Source: Novosphingobium pentaromativorans US6-1 (lineage in GTDB: Bacteria > Pseudomonadota > Alphaproteobacteria > Sphingomonadales > Sphingomonadaceae). Taken from it: a stretch of DNA of 64,000 bases. Shown one piece after another: positions 29,095-37,564 of the stretch. The notes under the pieces are model-generated. The model was not told the DNA's origin, searched no databases, and worked only from the letters and a program-made list of their open reading frames with translations. The position numbers and the translations under genes were made by a program. The stretch is taken from assembly GCF_000767465.1 (NCBI RefSeq), contig NZ_CP009294.1, positions 1-64,000 on the forward strand, read 5' to 3'. Each line of letters starts with the position of its first letter. Position 1 is the stretch's first letter.

Positions 29095-29994
29095 TCAACC
29101 GAGGGGAATATCCATGCCGTAGCCTGCGGCCTCGTTGCCGTGACCGAAGATGTCGCGGGTGTAATATTCCTGCTGGCTCGGGGCCTTGCGGGCACCCCAG
29201 CCGAACTCCCACAGCCAGCCCGACGGATTGGCGCAGTAGAAGGTCAGCGCCTGGTCATTCGCGTGCTTGCCGAGCTGGAGCGCGACGTCGATCTTGCGCG
29301 CCCGCACAATGTCGTGCGCGAGGCCGAGATCGTCGAGGTCGGTATATTCGAACATCAGGTGGTTGATGCGCTTTTCCATCGGGCCAAGCCCGAAAGCGAC
29401 CGAATGCTGCCGCTCGTTGCAGTGCATGAAGTACGGCTGCGCCACCATCCCGTTGGGCAGTTGCAAGTGATACTCGACCGACCCGCGCAGCCCCAGCAGT
29501 CCGTAGAACGCCGCCGCCGCGGGAACATCGTCCTGACGCAGGATGCAATGCCCGATTCCTTCCGATCCGGTCACGAACTTTCCGTACATGGGGCGCCCAG
29601 GATGGAAAGGCTTGTGGGTGTCGACTTGCGGCCCGTAAAAAATTTCGGTGGGGTTCCCACCCGGATCAGCCAGCTTGGCAAGACCGAGCACGCGCCGCTC
29701 GCGAGCTTCGGCCTCGCTTGCCACCGTCAAGGAGATTCCGGCGGCGGTCAGCTTTGCCACTATGGCGTCGAATTCCACCGGATCGGCAACGCGCCAGCCC
29801 AGATAGGCAAGATCGTCGGAGTCGGAGGCATGCAACACGATGCGATGATGCCACTGGTCCATGCGCAGGTAGAGGCGGTCGCCTTCGCCCTCGTCGACAA
29901 CCTCCATGCCGGCCACTTCGGCAGCATAACTGCGCCATGCATCGAGGTTCGTGACGGTCAACCCAAGGTAACCGAGTTCCGTGACTGCTGCCAT
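29095..29994 (-). CDS. nahC: Extradiol dioxygenase, 1,2-dihydroxynaphthalene/2,3-dihydroxybiphenyl type
   Basis: A 299-residue two-domain type I extradiol dioxygenase (BphC/NahC group). The Fe(II) ligands are visible as H149 (GIGHCIL), H212 (RINHLMFEY) and E263 (WLWEFGWG). The N-terminal domain (ELGYLGLTVTNLDAWRSYAAEVAGM) lacks metal ligands, as usual. It is the first gene of the minus-strand operon that includes the chromene carboxylate isomerase, which favours 1,2-dihydroxynaphthalene over dihydroxybiphenyl as substrate. The ATG at 29994 has GGGAGAGAAAG before it; the longer frame to 30222 runs through the promoter region. Confidence 0.9.
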   Translation of the reverse strand: MAAVTELGYLGLTVTNLDAWRSYAAEVAGMEVVDEGEGDRLYLRMDQWHHRIVLHASDSDDLAYLGWRVADPVEFDAIVAKLTAAGISLTVASEAEARERRVLGLAKLADPGGNPTEIFYGPQVDTHKPFHPGRPMYGKFVTGSEGIGHCILRQDDVPAAAAFYGLLGLRGSVEYHLQLPNGMVAQPYFMHCNERQHSVAFGLGPMEKRINHLMFEYTDLDDLGLAHDIVRARKIDVALQLGKHANDQALTFYCANPSGWLWEFGWGARKAPSQQEYYTRDIFGHGNEAAGYGMDIPLG

Positions 29995-30096
29995 TTGCTT
30001 TCTCTCCCAGAGGACGCGGCTCGCATCTCGCGGGACCGTCATCGCCGATTGTCTTGCCGCCGGTCTTGCCGGCCGAGTCGAGGCGATAGTCGATAG

Positions 30097-30121
30097 TTCT
30101 CCATAGTGCAATACGTTGCAC
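30097..30121. promoter_or_regulatory. Shared operator-like motif, best copy
   Basis: TTCTCCAT (30097-30104) is followed by GTGCAATACGTTGCAC (30106-30121), a perfect 6-4-6 inverted repeat. It lies in the 289-bp gap between the divergent extradiol dioxygenase operon and the benzoate dioxygenase operon, so one regulator could control both. Related sequences occur at 19262, 35634, 47240, 49478 (reverse) and 61667, all before catabolic units. The regulator is unknown; the IclR protein is a candidate. Confidence 0.5.
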
Positions 30122-30283
30122 CGGGTAATTTGTTGGTGTAGGAATAGCGCAACAGAACGTCGATCCAGCGATTCGCCCGTGATGGGCGGGCGGCGCGGGA
30201 CCGGATTCGGGAACACCGCCAAGGAGTCCAGTCATTCAGCGGAAGCCGTCCGACCGGCTGCCGCAAAGTGGGAGTGGAGCGTT

Positions 30284-31696
30284 ATGGAAGCCGCAGAAAA
30301 GCGTGTCGGACGGATTGCCGATTTGCAAGCGATCAAACAGCGCCTGAAATCGTGGCTCGTGAAAGATCAGGCGAGGGGTATCTACCAGATCGACCGCGCC
30401 GCTTTCACTGATGCCGAGCTGTTCGATATCGAGATGAAGTACATTTTCGAGCGCAACTGGATATTCCTCGCTCACGAAAGCCAGGTCGCCAAACCCCACG
30501 ATTTCCTTACCACCAAGATGGGGCGGATCCCCGTGATCATCACCCGGGACCGGTCTGGGACTGTCCGCGGACTGGTCAACGCCTGCGCCCACCGCGGCGC
30601 CAAGGTCTGCCGCGAAAAGGCCGGCAACAGGAAGAATTTCATGTGCCCCTTCCACGGCTGGACCTACTCGTCCGTAGGCGATCTTCTCGACGTCACCGAA
30701 GAAGGGGCGGGAGGCTATGCGTCCGGTTTCGACCGCGCCGATTTCGGACTTCCCCGGATCGCACGCCTCGAAATTTACCGCGGGTTCATCTTCGGCAGCC
30801 TGTCGGCCGATGTCTTGCCACTCGAGAAATATCTGGCCGGTTCGAAGGCGTTCATCGACCTGTTGGTCGACCAATCCCAGCATGGCGAAATGGAAGTGCT
30901 GCCCGGAGCAACCCGGTACCGCTATCGCGGCAACTGGAAGATGCAGGTTGAGAACGGCTTGGACGGGTATCACGTCGGGACGGTCCACGCCAATTACTTC
31001 ATGACGGTGATGCGGCGGGTCGAAGGTGCCTCCAAGAACGACACTAGGGCGGTCGATATCACCAATATCAATCGGCAGGACGGCGGCTCGTTTTCCTTCC
31101 ATAACGGACATTCTGTGCTGTGGACAGACTACGCGAATTTCAAGGATCGGCCGAATTTCGAGGTCCTCGATTGGATGGTGGATACCTACGGCGACGAAAA
31201 GGCGCTGTGGATGAACAAACGCATCCGGAATCTTCAGCTGTTCCCCAACGTCTTCCTGATGGATCAGACCAGCACCCAGATCAGGATCATCCAGCCGATC
31301 TCCGTCGACGAGACCGAAGTCACGACCTATTGCATCGCTCCGGTGGGTGAAAGCGCCTCGGCCCGGGCCCTGAGGATCCGGCAATACGAGGATTTCTTCA
31401 ATGCCAGCGGCATGGCGACCCCGGACGATCTGACCGAATTCAACAACTGCCAGGCCGGGTATGGCGCAGGCGAAGGTCGGATGAACGACATGTCGCGCGG
31501 CTCGACGCGCTGGGAACAAAAGGCCGGGCGTTTCGGCGCCGGCCTTTCGGTGGATGCGGTGATGAGCAGTCCGTCAGTGGCTGACGAGGGACTCTATGTA
31601 GCTATCCACGACGAGTGGATCAGCCGGATGAACTCCGCTATCGACCAGGAGACCGCAGAATTTCTTGCCAAGGGCGACTTGGAGCTGGCGCAATGA
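30284..31696 (+). CDS. benA: Benzoate-type 1,2-dioxygenase alpha subunit (BenA/XylX-like)
   Basis: A 470-residue Rieske oxygenase large subunit of the benzoate/toluate/2-halobenzoate group. Rieske ligands: NACAHRGAKVC and MCPFHGWTY. Iron site: NWKMQVENGLDGYHVGTVH. The long C-terminal part (GRMNDMSRGSTRWEQKAG) is typical of BenA/CbdA. The chosen ATG at 30284 has GGGAGTGGAGC before it. The beta subunit follows with a 4-bp overlap. The product would be a carboxylated cis-diol, for which two candidate dehydrogenases exist here: the PdxA-like protein next door and BenD at 48576. No BenC-type reductase is present, so it must borrow electron carriers. Confidence 0.88.
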   Translation: MEAAEKRVGRIADLQAIKQRLKSWLVKDQARGIYQIDRAAFTDAELFDIEMKYIFERNWIFLAHESQVAKPHDFLTTKMGRIPVIITRDRSGTVRGLVNACAHRGAKVCREKAGNRKNFMCPFHGWTYSSVGDLLDVTEEGAGGYASGFDRADFGLPRIARLEIYRGFIFGSLSADVLPLEKYLAGSKAFIDLLVDQSQHGEMEVLPGATRYRYRGNWKMQVENGLDGYHVGTVHANYFMTVMRRVEGASKNDTRAVDITNINRQDGGSFSFHNGHSVLWTDYANFKDRPNFEVLDWMVDTYGDEKALWMNKRIRNLQLFPNVFLMDQTSTQIRIIQPISVDETEVTTYCIAPVGESASARALRIRQYEDFFNASGMATPDDLTEFNNCQAGYGAGEGRMNDMSRGSTRWEQKAGRFGAGLSVDAVMSSPSVADEGLYVAIHDEWISRMNSAIDQETAEFLAKGDLELAQ

Positions 31697-32187
31697 CGGC
31701 TACCGATACGCATTGGCTTGCCGTTTACCGCTTTCTCGGACGCGAGGCGGTAGCGCTGGATGATAAGGACTGGGACGCCTGGCTGTCGCTCTACGCGGAA
31801 GACGCGGAATACTGGGCTCCGGCCTGGGATGACCGCGAGCGCCTTACCGTTGATCCGCAGCGTGAAATCTCGCTGATCTATTATCACAATCGCGGTGGCC
31901 TTGAGGATCGGGTTTTCCGTATTCGCACCGGGCGGTCCTCGGCAAGTACGCCCGGGCCGCGCACTTCGCACGTGTTCACGCTGCTTTCGACGGAAGAAGG
32001 CGATGGCCTGGTGCGGGCGCGCACATCCTGGACGGTAACATCCGTGCTCGATGGGGCGGTAACCGTCTACAGCGGATCGGCCTTCTATGATCTCGAGCCT
32101 GCCGGCGGGAGTTTTGTGATCAAGCGCAAGAAGACCGTGATCATCAACGACCTCGCGCAGACCATGCTCGATGTCTACAGCATCTGA
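31693..32187 (+). CDS. benB: Benzoate-type 1,2-dioxygenase beta subunit (BenB/XylY-like)
   Basis: A 164-residue small subunit: VYRFLGREAVALDDKDWDAWLSLYAEDAEYWAPAWDD near the start is typical of BenB, followed by EISLIYYHNRGGLEDRVFRIRTGRSSAS. The ATG overlaps the alpha-subunit stop. The next gene, a PdxA-like dehydrogenase, starts within or just after its end, so the three genes form one tightly coupled unit. Confidence 0.88.
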   Translation: MTATDTHWLAVYRFLGREAVALDDKDWDAWLSLYAEDAEYWAPAWDDRERLTVDPQREISLIYYHNRGGLEDRVFRIRTGRSSASTPGPRTSHVFTLLSTEEGDGLVRARTSWTVTSVLDGAVTVYSGSAFYDLEPAGGSFVIKRKKTVIINDLAQTMLDVYSI

Positions 32188-33187
32188 CCGACCCATGGCA
32201 GCACCAGAAGAGCGTCCCGTCGTCGGAACCATGATCGGCGATCCTGCGGGGATCGGACCCGAAGTGACGGTCAAGGCCCTGGCGGACGGTTCGGTACACG
32301 AGGTGTCGATACCGGTGCTACTTGGCTCGGCAGCGGCGGTGGAGCGTGCGCTCGACATGACCGGGGTGAGGGCCCGGGTGCGCCGGATGCGTTCGTTCGA
32401 ACAGCCCAGTGACGATGTCGGGGTGATCGACGTGATCGACACTGGAGCCTTGCCGGACGGCGTTTTGCCACTGGGTGTGGATACCGAAGTGGCCGGCCAT
32501 GCCACCGCGCAATGGCTGGACGAGCTCGACGCGCTGGCCCGGGATGGCTCCTTCGCCGCGACGGTCATGGGACCGATCAGCAGCGGTTCGCTCAAGATGG
32601 CCGGAAAACTCGACAAGGTGATCAGCCCCACGCCGGGCGAAAGCTATCTGGTGTTGCTGACCGGTCCTTTGCGGGTGGCGCATCTCACCGATCACATGTC
32701 GCTGCGCCAGGTGATCGACGTCATCACCGCCGACCTCGTCGCCAAGGCAATCAGGCAAGTCAATGATGCCATGCGGTCCTGGGGAATCGCGCGTCCGCGG
32801 ATCGCCGTGGCCGGACTCAACCCGCACGCTATGGGTGACGAGGACCGGCTCGCGATCCTTCCCGGGGTTGAACGGGCGCGGGCAACGGGCATCGCGGTGG
32901 AAGGCCCGATTGCGCCGGATTCGGTGTTCCGCCAGTGCATCGAGGGGCGCTTCGACATGGTCCTCGCGATGTTCCACGATCAGGGGCACATTGCCGTAAA
33001 GACCTGGGGCTTTTCGGGCAATTGCGTGATCATAATGGGTCCGCCCTATCTGCACATGTCGGTCGCCCACGGCACCGCCTACGATATTGTCGGCACGGGC
33101 AAGGCGGACGCCGCGATGATGCTCAGCGCGATGCACATTTGCGGTCAGCTCGCATCCGGACAGGGATTTACAGGAGAAGCACAATGA
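32171..33187 (+). CDS. PdxA-family dehydrogenase, probable aromatic cis-diol dehydrogenase
   Basis: A 338-residue PdxA-family protein: GTMIGDPAGIGPEVTVKAL at the start, metal-site His in VAHLTDHMSLRQV, GLNPHAMGDE and AMFHDQGHIAVK. True PdxA acts on 4-phosphohydroxythreonine in vitamin B6 synthesis, but a branch of the family (TphB of terephthalate catabolism) oxidises carboxylated cis-dihydrodiols with loss of CO2. The location between benAB and another oxygenase pair points to that second role. The start at 32171 overlaps benB by 17 bp; an ATG at 32195, eight bases after the benB stop, is an equally good choice. The stop overlaps the next alpha-subunit ATG. Confidence 0.8.
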   Translation: MSTASDRPMAAPEERPVVGTMIGDPAGIGPEVTVKALADGSVHEVSIPVLLGSAAAVERALDMTGVRARVRRMRSFEQPSDDVGVIDVIDTGALPDGVLPLGVDTEVAGHATAQWLDELDALARDGSFAATVMGPISSGSLKMAGKLDKVISPTPGESYLVLLTGPLRVAHLTDHMSLRQVIDVITADLVAKAIRQVNDAMRSWGIARPRIAVAGLNPHAMGDEDRLAILPGVERARATGIAVEGPIAPDSVFRQCIEGRFDMVLAMFHDQGHIAVKTWGFSGNCVIIMGPPYLHMSVAHGTAYDIVGTGKADAAMMLSAMHICGQLASGQGFTGEAQ

Positions 33188-34458
33188 ATGCCATGGCCCC
33201 AGTGGGAGCGCCCTCGCTCCCGACAGCGGTGGACTATAGAGTCTACCACGATACGCAGATTTTCGCCGCCGAGCAGCGCAATATCTTCAAGGGACGCACC
33301 TGGTGCTACCTTGGGCTTGAGGCCGAGATTCCCAACGCTGGCGACTTTCGCGCAACCCATCTCGGCGAAACGCCGGTGGTGCTCGTGCGCGGACAGGAAG
33401 GCAAGATTCATGCCTGGGTAAACCGGTGCGCGCACAAGGGCGCGACGGTGTGCCGTTCGTTGCGCGGCAACCAGGCCGACGGCGCGTTCGTCTGCGTCTA
33501 CCATCAGTGGGCTTACGATTCAGAAGGCACGCTGGTCGGCGTACCCTTCCGGCGCGGGATGAAGGGCGTAGGAGGGTACGAAAAGGATTTCGATCTGGCC
33601 AGTCACTCGCTCGAGAAGCTCCGGGTAGAAAGCTACAAGGGCATGGTGTTCGGCACTTTTTCAGCCGACATCGAGTCGCTTGACGATTTTCTCGGCCCGG
33701 TGATGCGCAAGTATATCGACCGCGTTTTCCAGCGCCCGATCAAGGTACTGGGTTACTCCCGGCAATACATGGCGGGCAATTGGAAGCTCTATTCCGAAAA
33801 CAGCCGCGACAGCTACCACGGCGGCTTGCTGCACCTGTTCTACCCGACTTTCGGAATCTACCGACAAAGTCAGGACAGCGCGGGTGAGCTGGCCGAGCAG
33901 GGCTTTCACAATGTCTTTACCTTCTCCAAGCCCAAGGGTGACATCGATTACGGATCGTTCGGCGATGAGGCCAATCGCGAAATGCAAGGGTCCGCCAAAC
34001 TGCAGGACGAACGCCTGTTGCAATTCCGGCCCGAGATCGAGGACGATGTGGGCTTGCACATCCAGTCGCTGTTTCCGTCGGTCGTGCTGCAGCAGATCCA
34101 GAACACGCTGGCGACACGCCAGATTGTGACTCACGGTGTCGATAAGACCGAGCTGGTATGGACTTATTTCGGCTATGCCGACGACGATGAGGAAACGACC
34201 CGTCACCGGCTGCGCAACCTGAACCTTGTCGGCCCTTCCGGACTGATTTCGATGGAGGACGGTGAAGCGGTCGAGCTTTGCCAGCAGGGCACGGTCGGGG
34301 CCGAAGGCAAGCACAGTTTCATCGAAATGGGGGGCGACGACGTGCGCGGCTATTACGCGCCGCTGGGCATGGACGAAAACGCAGTGCGCGGATTCTGGAA
34401 AGGCTATCTGAACCTGATGGGTGATGCACTTGCCGTCAGTGCGGAGGCATCGGCATGA
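33184..34458 (+). CDS. Rieske oxygenase alpha subunit, salicylate/anthranilate type (copy 2)
   Basis: A 424-residue large subunit. Rieske ligands: NRCAHKGATVC and VCVYHQWAY. Iron site: NWKLYSENSRDSYHGGLLH. It shares many stretches with copy 1 at 26944-28212, for example the GDFRATHLGETPVVLVRG region and the LVGPSGLISMEDGEAVEL end, and so probably arose by an old duplication. The two copies lie in divergent operons on either side of the 30-kb promoter region. The ATG overlaps the PdxA-like gene stop. Substrate probably salicylate, anthranilate or a substituted form. Confidence 0.85.
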   Translation: MNAMAPVGAPSLPTAVDYRVYHDTQIFAAEQRNIFKGRTWCYLGLEAEIPNAGDFRATHLGETPVVLVRGQEGKIHAWVNRCAHKGATVCRSLRGNQADGAFVCVYHQWAYDSEGTLVGVPFRRGMKGVGGYEKDFDLASHSLEKLRVESYKGMVFGTFSADIESLDDFLGPVMRKYIDRVFQRPIKVLGYSRQYMAGNWKLYSENSRDSYHGGLLHLFYPTFGIYRQSQDSAGELAEQGFHNVFTFSKPKGDIDYGSFGDEANREMQGSAKLQDERLLQFRPEIEDDVGLHIQSLFPSVVLQQIQNTLATRQIVTHGVDKTELVWTYFGYADDDEETTRHRLRNLNLVGPSGLISMEDGEAVELCQQGTVGAEGKHSFIEMGGDDVRGYYAPLGMDENAVRGFWKGYLNLMGDALAVSAEASA

Positions 34459-34934
34459 GCATGGTCGATCCTGTTTTGCAAGGCCTCGTCGATTCCTTGA
34501 ACGCCGCTTACTGTCTGTGTCTGGATGACGGCCGGCTTGAGGAGTGGCCCGAGTTCTTTGTCGATGATTGCCTTTATCAGGTGATCGCCCGCGAAAACGT
34601 CGACAACGGGCTGCCCGCCGCAGTCATTTATTGCGACAGCAAGGGCATGCTGGTCGATCGGGTTGTGGCGCTGCGCCAGGCAAATGTTTTTCCGGAGCAT
34701 TTCAGCCGTCACCTGATTTCGCGAGCGGTCTTGACCGGGATCGACGGGGACACCGTGTCGGCCGAAGCAAGCTATGCCGTGCTGCAGACCCGCAACGACG
34801 GTGAGACCCGCATCTACAATGTCGGGAAATATGTCGATCGGCTGCTGATCAAGGACGGTTTGGCCAAGCTGGTGAGCCGAATGTGCGTCTATGACACCCA
34901 CAGGATCGCGACGCTGCTGGCGACTCCGATCTGA
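34455..34934 (+). CDS. Rieske oxygenase beta subunit (copy 2)
   Basis: A 159-residue small subunit of the same subgroup as copy 1 (LNAAYCLCLDDGRLEEWPEFFVDDCLYQVIAREN, then YCDSKGMLVDRVVALRQANVFPEHFSRH). It overlaps the alpha stop by 4 bp and is followed after 49 bp by a GST gene. Confidence 0.85.
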   Translation: MSMVDPVLQGLVDSLNAAYCLCLDDGRLEEWPEFFVDDCLYQVIARENVDNGLPAAVIYCDSKGMLVDRVVALRQANVFPEHFSRHLISRAVLTGIDGDTVSAEASYAVLQTRNDGETRIYNVGKYVDRLLIKDGLAKLVSRMCVYDTHRIATLLATPI

Positions 34935-34983
34935 CGGCCGAACATCGATTTGGCATCGAAAAGAAATCAAGAGGAGAAACACA

Positions 34984-35589
34984 ATGAAACTGTTCATCAG
35001 CCCGGGCGCATGCTCGCTTGCCCCGCACATTGCCCTGCGCGAAACCGGTGCCGATTTCGAAGCAGTCAAGGTCGATCTGGCCGTGCGCAAGACCGAGGCG
35101 GGCGAGGATTTCCTCACCGTCAACCCGTCCGGCAAGGTCCCGGCCCTGACCCTGGACAGCGGCGAGACCCTGACCGAGAATCCCGCCATCTTGCTGTACA
35201 TTGCCGACCAGAACCCCGCGTCGGGCCTGGCACCGGCCGAAGGCAGCCTCGATCGTTACCGGCTGCTGAGCCGTCTCAGCTTCCTCGGTTCCGAATTCCA
35301 CAAGGCATTCGTGCCGTTGTTCGCCCCCGCCACTTCCGACGAAGCGAAGGCGGCGGCCGCGGAATCGGTCAAGAACCACCTCGCCGCGCTCGATAAGGAA
35401 TTGGCCGGGCGGGACCATTATGCTGGCAATGCTTTCAGTGTTGCCGACATCTATCTGTACGTGATGCTGGGTTGGCCAGCCTACGTCGGTATCGACATGG
35501 CCGCCTACCCCGCGCTCGGCGCCTATGCTGGCAAGATCGCGCAGCGTCCCGCCGTGGGTGCCGCGCTCAAGGCCGAAGGCTTGGCGTGA
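34984..35589 (+). CDS. bphK: Glutathione S-transferase, beta class (BphK-like)
   Basis: A 201-residue GST. The N-terminal thioredoxin fold starts MKLFISPGACSLAPHIALRETG, with the beta-class Cys/Ser site region (GACS), and VNPSGKVPALTLDSGETLTENPAILLYIAD carries the cis-Pro and glutathione contacts. The all-helical domain ends ISRQ-type with AQRPAVGAALKAEGLA. Such enzymes in aromatic clusters remove reactive or halogenated intermediates. It ends the benAB operon. AAGAGGAGAAAC forms a strong ribosome site. Confidence 0.88.
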   Translation: MKLFISPGACSLAPHIALRETGADFEAVKVDLAVRKTEAGEDFLTVNPSGKVPALTLDSGETLTENPAILLYIADQNPASGLAPAEGSLDRYRLLSRLSFLGSEFHKAFVPLFAPATSDEAKAAAAESVKNHLAALDKELAGRDHYAGNAFSVADIYLYVMLGWPAYVGIDMAAYPALGAYAGKIAQRPAVGAALKAEGLA

Positions 35590-35633
35590 GCCGGACAGGC
35601 CGACTTCCGGCATGATGTGATGGAGTTGAATCA

Positions 35634-35672
35634 TTCTCCATTTGCAAATGCGTTCTGGTTGGTGCAATAACG
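35634..35672. promoter_or_regulatory. Shared operator-like motif before the meta pathway
   Basis: TTCTCCAT followed by TTGCAAATGCGTTCTG (35634-35657) resembles the 30097 motif: TTCTCCAT, GCAA and CGTT line up. A second half-like GTGCAATAACG is at 35662-35672. The site is about 100 bp before xylF, in a 178-bp gap with no gene, and is probably part of the promoter region of the meta-cleavage operon. Confidence 0.4.
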
Positions 35673-35767
35673 AGAAACCGGATGAACGCGAGAGTTGTGA
35701 GCTTTGCCTGTCGCGATGACAGGCAAGGCAACCGGCAAAAAGCTGTTGACAATTGATCGGGAGAGCC

Positions 35768-36619
35768 ATGACTGCCGTTGCCATCGACATCGCACGCCCG
35801 GAGATTGGCAAGTCAGTCACGGTTGACGGCAGCGTCACGAACTACCACGATGTGGGCGATGGCGCACCGGTCCTGCTGATCCACGGATCGGGACCCGGGG
35901 TGACCGCCTGGGCGAACTGGCGGCTCAACATGCCCGAGCTCGCGAAGCGCTTCCGCGTCATCGCGCCCGACATGTTCGGGTTTGGCTATTCGGATTCGAA
36001 GGGCCGGATCGAAGACAAGCGGGTGTGGGTCGATCAGGTTGCATCCCTGCTGGATGGCCTCGGGATCGACAAGGTCTCGATGGTCGGAAATTCCTTCGGC
36101 GGGGGCATAACCCTGGCATTCATGATCGCGCATCCCGATCGGGTCGAGCGGGCGGTGCTGATGGGCCCGGCCGGGCTCGATTTCCCGATCACGCCGGCGC
36201 TCGACCTAGTCTGGGGCTACCAGCCTTCGCTGGAGGAAATGCGCGCCTCGCTCAAGTACCTCGCCTGGGACCACAGCCGTCTGACCGAAGACCTTGTCCA
36301 GTCGCGTTACGAAGCGAGTGCGCGTCCTGAAGCGCACGAGCCGTATTACGCGACGTTCGGCGGGTTTGACCGGCAGGCCAACATCGCGATGCTGGCAAGC
36401 CGCGAGGAAGACGTGGCGGCACTGCAGCACGAAACGCTGATCCTCCACGGCCTGTTCGACCAGGTGATTCCGCTGGATTCGACCGTTCGCCTTGCCAGCC
36501 TTTTGCCGCGCGCCGACCTGCACGTTTTCGCGGAATGCGGCCATTGGGTGCAGATCGAACGGATGGCGAGCTTCAACCGCATGGTGACCGAATTTTTCGA
36601 GAACGGCCTCAACGCCTGA
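35768..36619 (+). CDS. xylF: 2-hydroxymuconic semialdehyde hydrolase (XylF/DmpD-like)
   Basis: A 283-residue alpha/beta hydrolase that cleaves C-C bonds of ring-fission products from catechols, giving 2-hydroxypentadienoate. Oxyanion motif HGSGPGVTAWANWR, nucleophile S109 in GNSFGG, acid D231 in GLFDQVIP and H259 in ECGHWVQ. The HGSGPGV sequence is typical of XylF and BphD. First gene of the meta-cleavage operon, 20 bp before xylE. GGGAGAGCC forms the ribosome site. Confidence 0.92.
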   Translation: MTAVAIDIARPEIGKSVTVDGSVTNYHDVGDGAPVLLIHGSGPGVTAWANWRLNMPELAKRFRVIAPDMFGFGYSDSKGRIEDKRVWVDQVASLLDGLGIDKVSMVGNSFGGGITLAFMIAHPDRVERAVLMGPAGLDFPITPALDLVWGYQPSLEEMRASLKYLAWDHSRLTEDLVQSRYEASARPEAHEPYYATFGGFDRQANIAMLASREEDVAALQHETLILHGLFDQVIPLDSTVRLASLLPRADLHVFAECGHWVQIERMASFNRMVTEFFENGLNA

Positions 36620-36638
36620 AGGGACAAGGAGAACTGAA

Positions 36639-37562
36639 ATGGCGCTGACCGGTGTACTTCGCCCTGGCTATGTCCAGCTGCGCGTCCTCGATCTGGATGA
36701 AGCGATCCAGCACTATCGTGACCGTATCGGCCTCAACCTGGTGAGCGTCGAAGGAGGCAGGGCTTTCTTCCAGGCCTTCGACGAGTTCGATCGCCACAGC
36801 ATCATTCTGCGCGAGGCCGATTCTGCCGGACTCGACCGGATGGCATTCAAGGTCGCCAAGGATGCCGATCTCGACCACTTTGCCGAGCGGCTGCTCGACA
36901 TGGGGGTCCACGTCGATATCATTCCGGCGGGCGAAGATCCCGGCGTTGGCCGAAAAATCCGCTTCAATACGCCAACCGCCCACGTGTTCGATCTTTATGC
37001 CGAGATGGAGCTGTCCGAGACCGGACCGGCCGTACGCAATCCGGATGTCTGGATCGCCGAGCCGCGCGGCATGCGCGCGACGCGGTTCGATCACTGCGCC
37101 CTCAACGGCGTGGATATCTCGGCGAGCGCAAAGATTTTTGTCGAGGCACTCGATTTCTCAGTGACCGAGGAATTGCTGGATGAGGCTTCGGGCACTCGTC
37201 TGGGTATCTTCCTTTCGTGCAGCAACAAGGCCCACGACGTGGCGTTTCTGGGCTATCCCGAGGACGGACGGATCCATCACACGTCGTTCTTCCTCGAATC
37301 CTGGCACGACGTCGGCCATGCCGCCGACATCATCAGCCGCTACGACATTTCGCTCGATATCGGCCCGACCCGCCATGGGATCACGCGCGGGCAGACGATC
37401 TATTTCTTCGACCCGTCGGGCAACCGCAACGAGACGTTCAGCGGCGGCTACACCTACTATCCCGACAATCCGCGCCGGATGTGGCAGGCCGAGAATGCCG
37501 GTAAGGCGATCTTCTATTACGAGAAGGCGCTCAACGACCGCTTCATGACGGTGAACACCTGA
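36639..37562 (+). CDS. xylE: Catechol 2,3-dioxygenase
   Basis: A 307-residue type I extradiol dioxygenase that opens catechol next to the diol, yielding 2-hydroxymuconic semialdehyde. Metal ligands line up with the classical enzyme: H152 (RFDHCALNG), H214 (RIHHTSFF) and E265 (GNRNETFSGG). The N-terminal domain (GYVQLRVLDLDEAIQHYRDRIG) is also of the XylE type. The strong ribosome site GACAAGGAGAACTGAA precedes the ATG. The XylT-like ferredoxin at 43330, which reactivates this enzyme by reducing its iron, is encoded further down in the same operon. Confidence 0.95.
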   Translation: MALTGVLRPGYVQLRVLDLDEAIQHYRDRIGLNLVSVEGGRAFFQAFDEFDRHSIILREADSAGLDRMAFKVAKDADLDHFAERLLDMGVHVDIIPAGEDPGVGRKIRFNTPTAHVFDLYAEMELSETGPAVRNPDVWIAEPRGMRATRFDHCALNGVDISASAKIFVEALDFSVTEELLDEASGTRLGIFLSCSNKAHDVAFLGYPEDGRIHHTSFFLESWHDVGHAADIISRYDISLDIGPTRHGITRGQTIYFFDPSGNRNETFSGGYTYYPDNPRRMWQAENAGKAIFYYEKALNDRFMTVNT

Positions 37563-37564
37563 GC

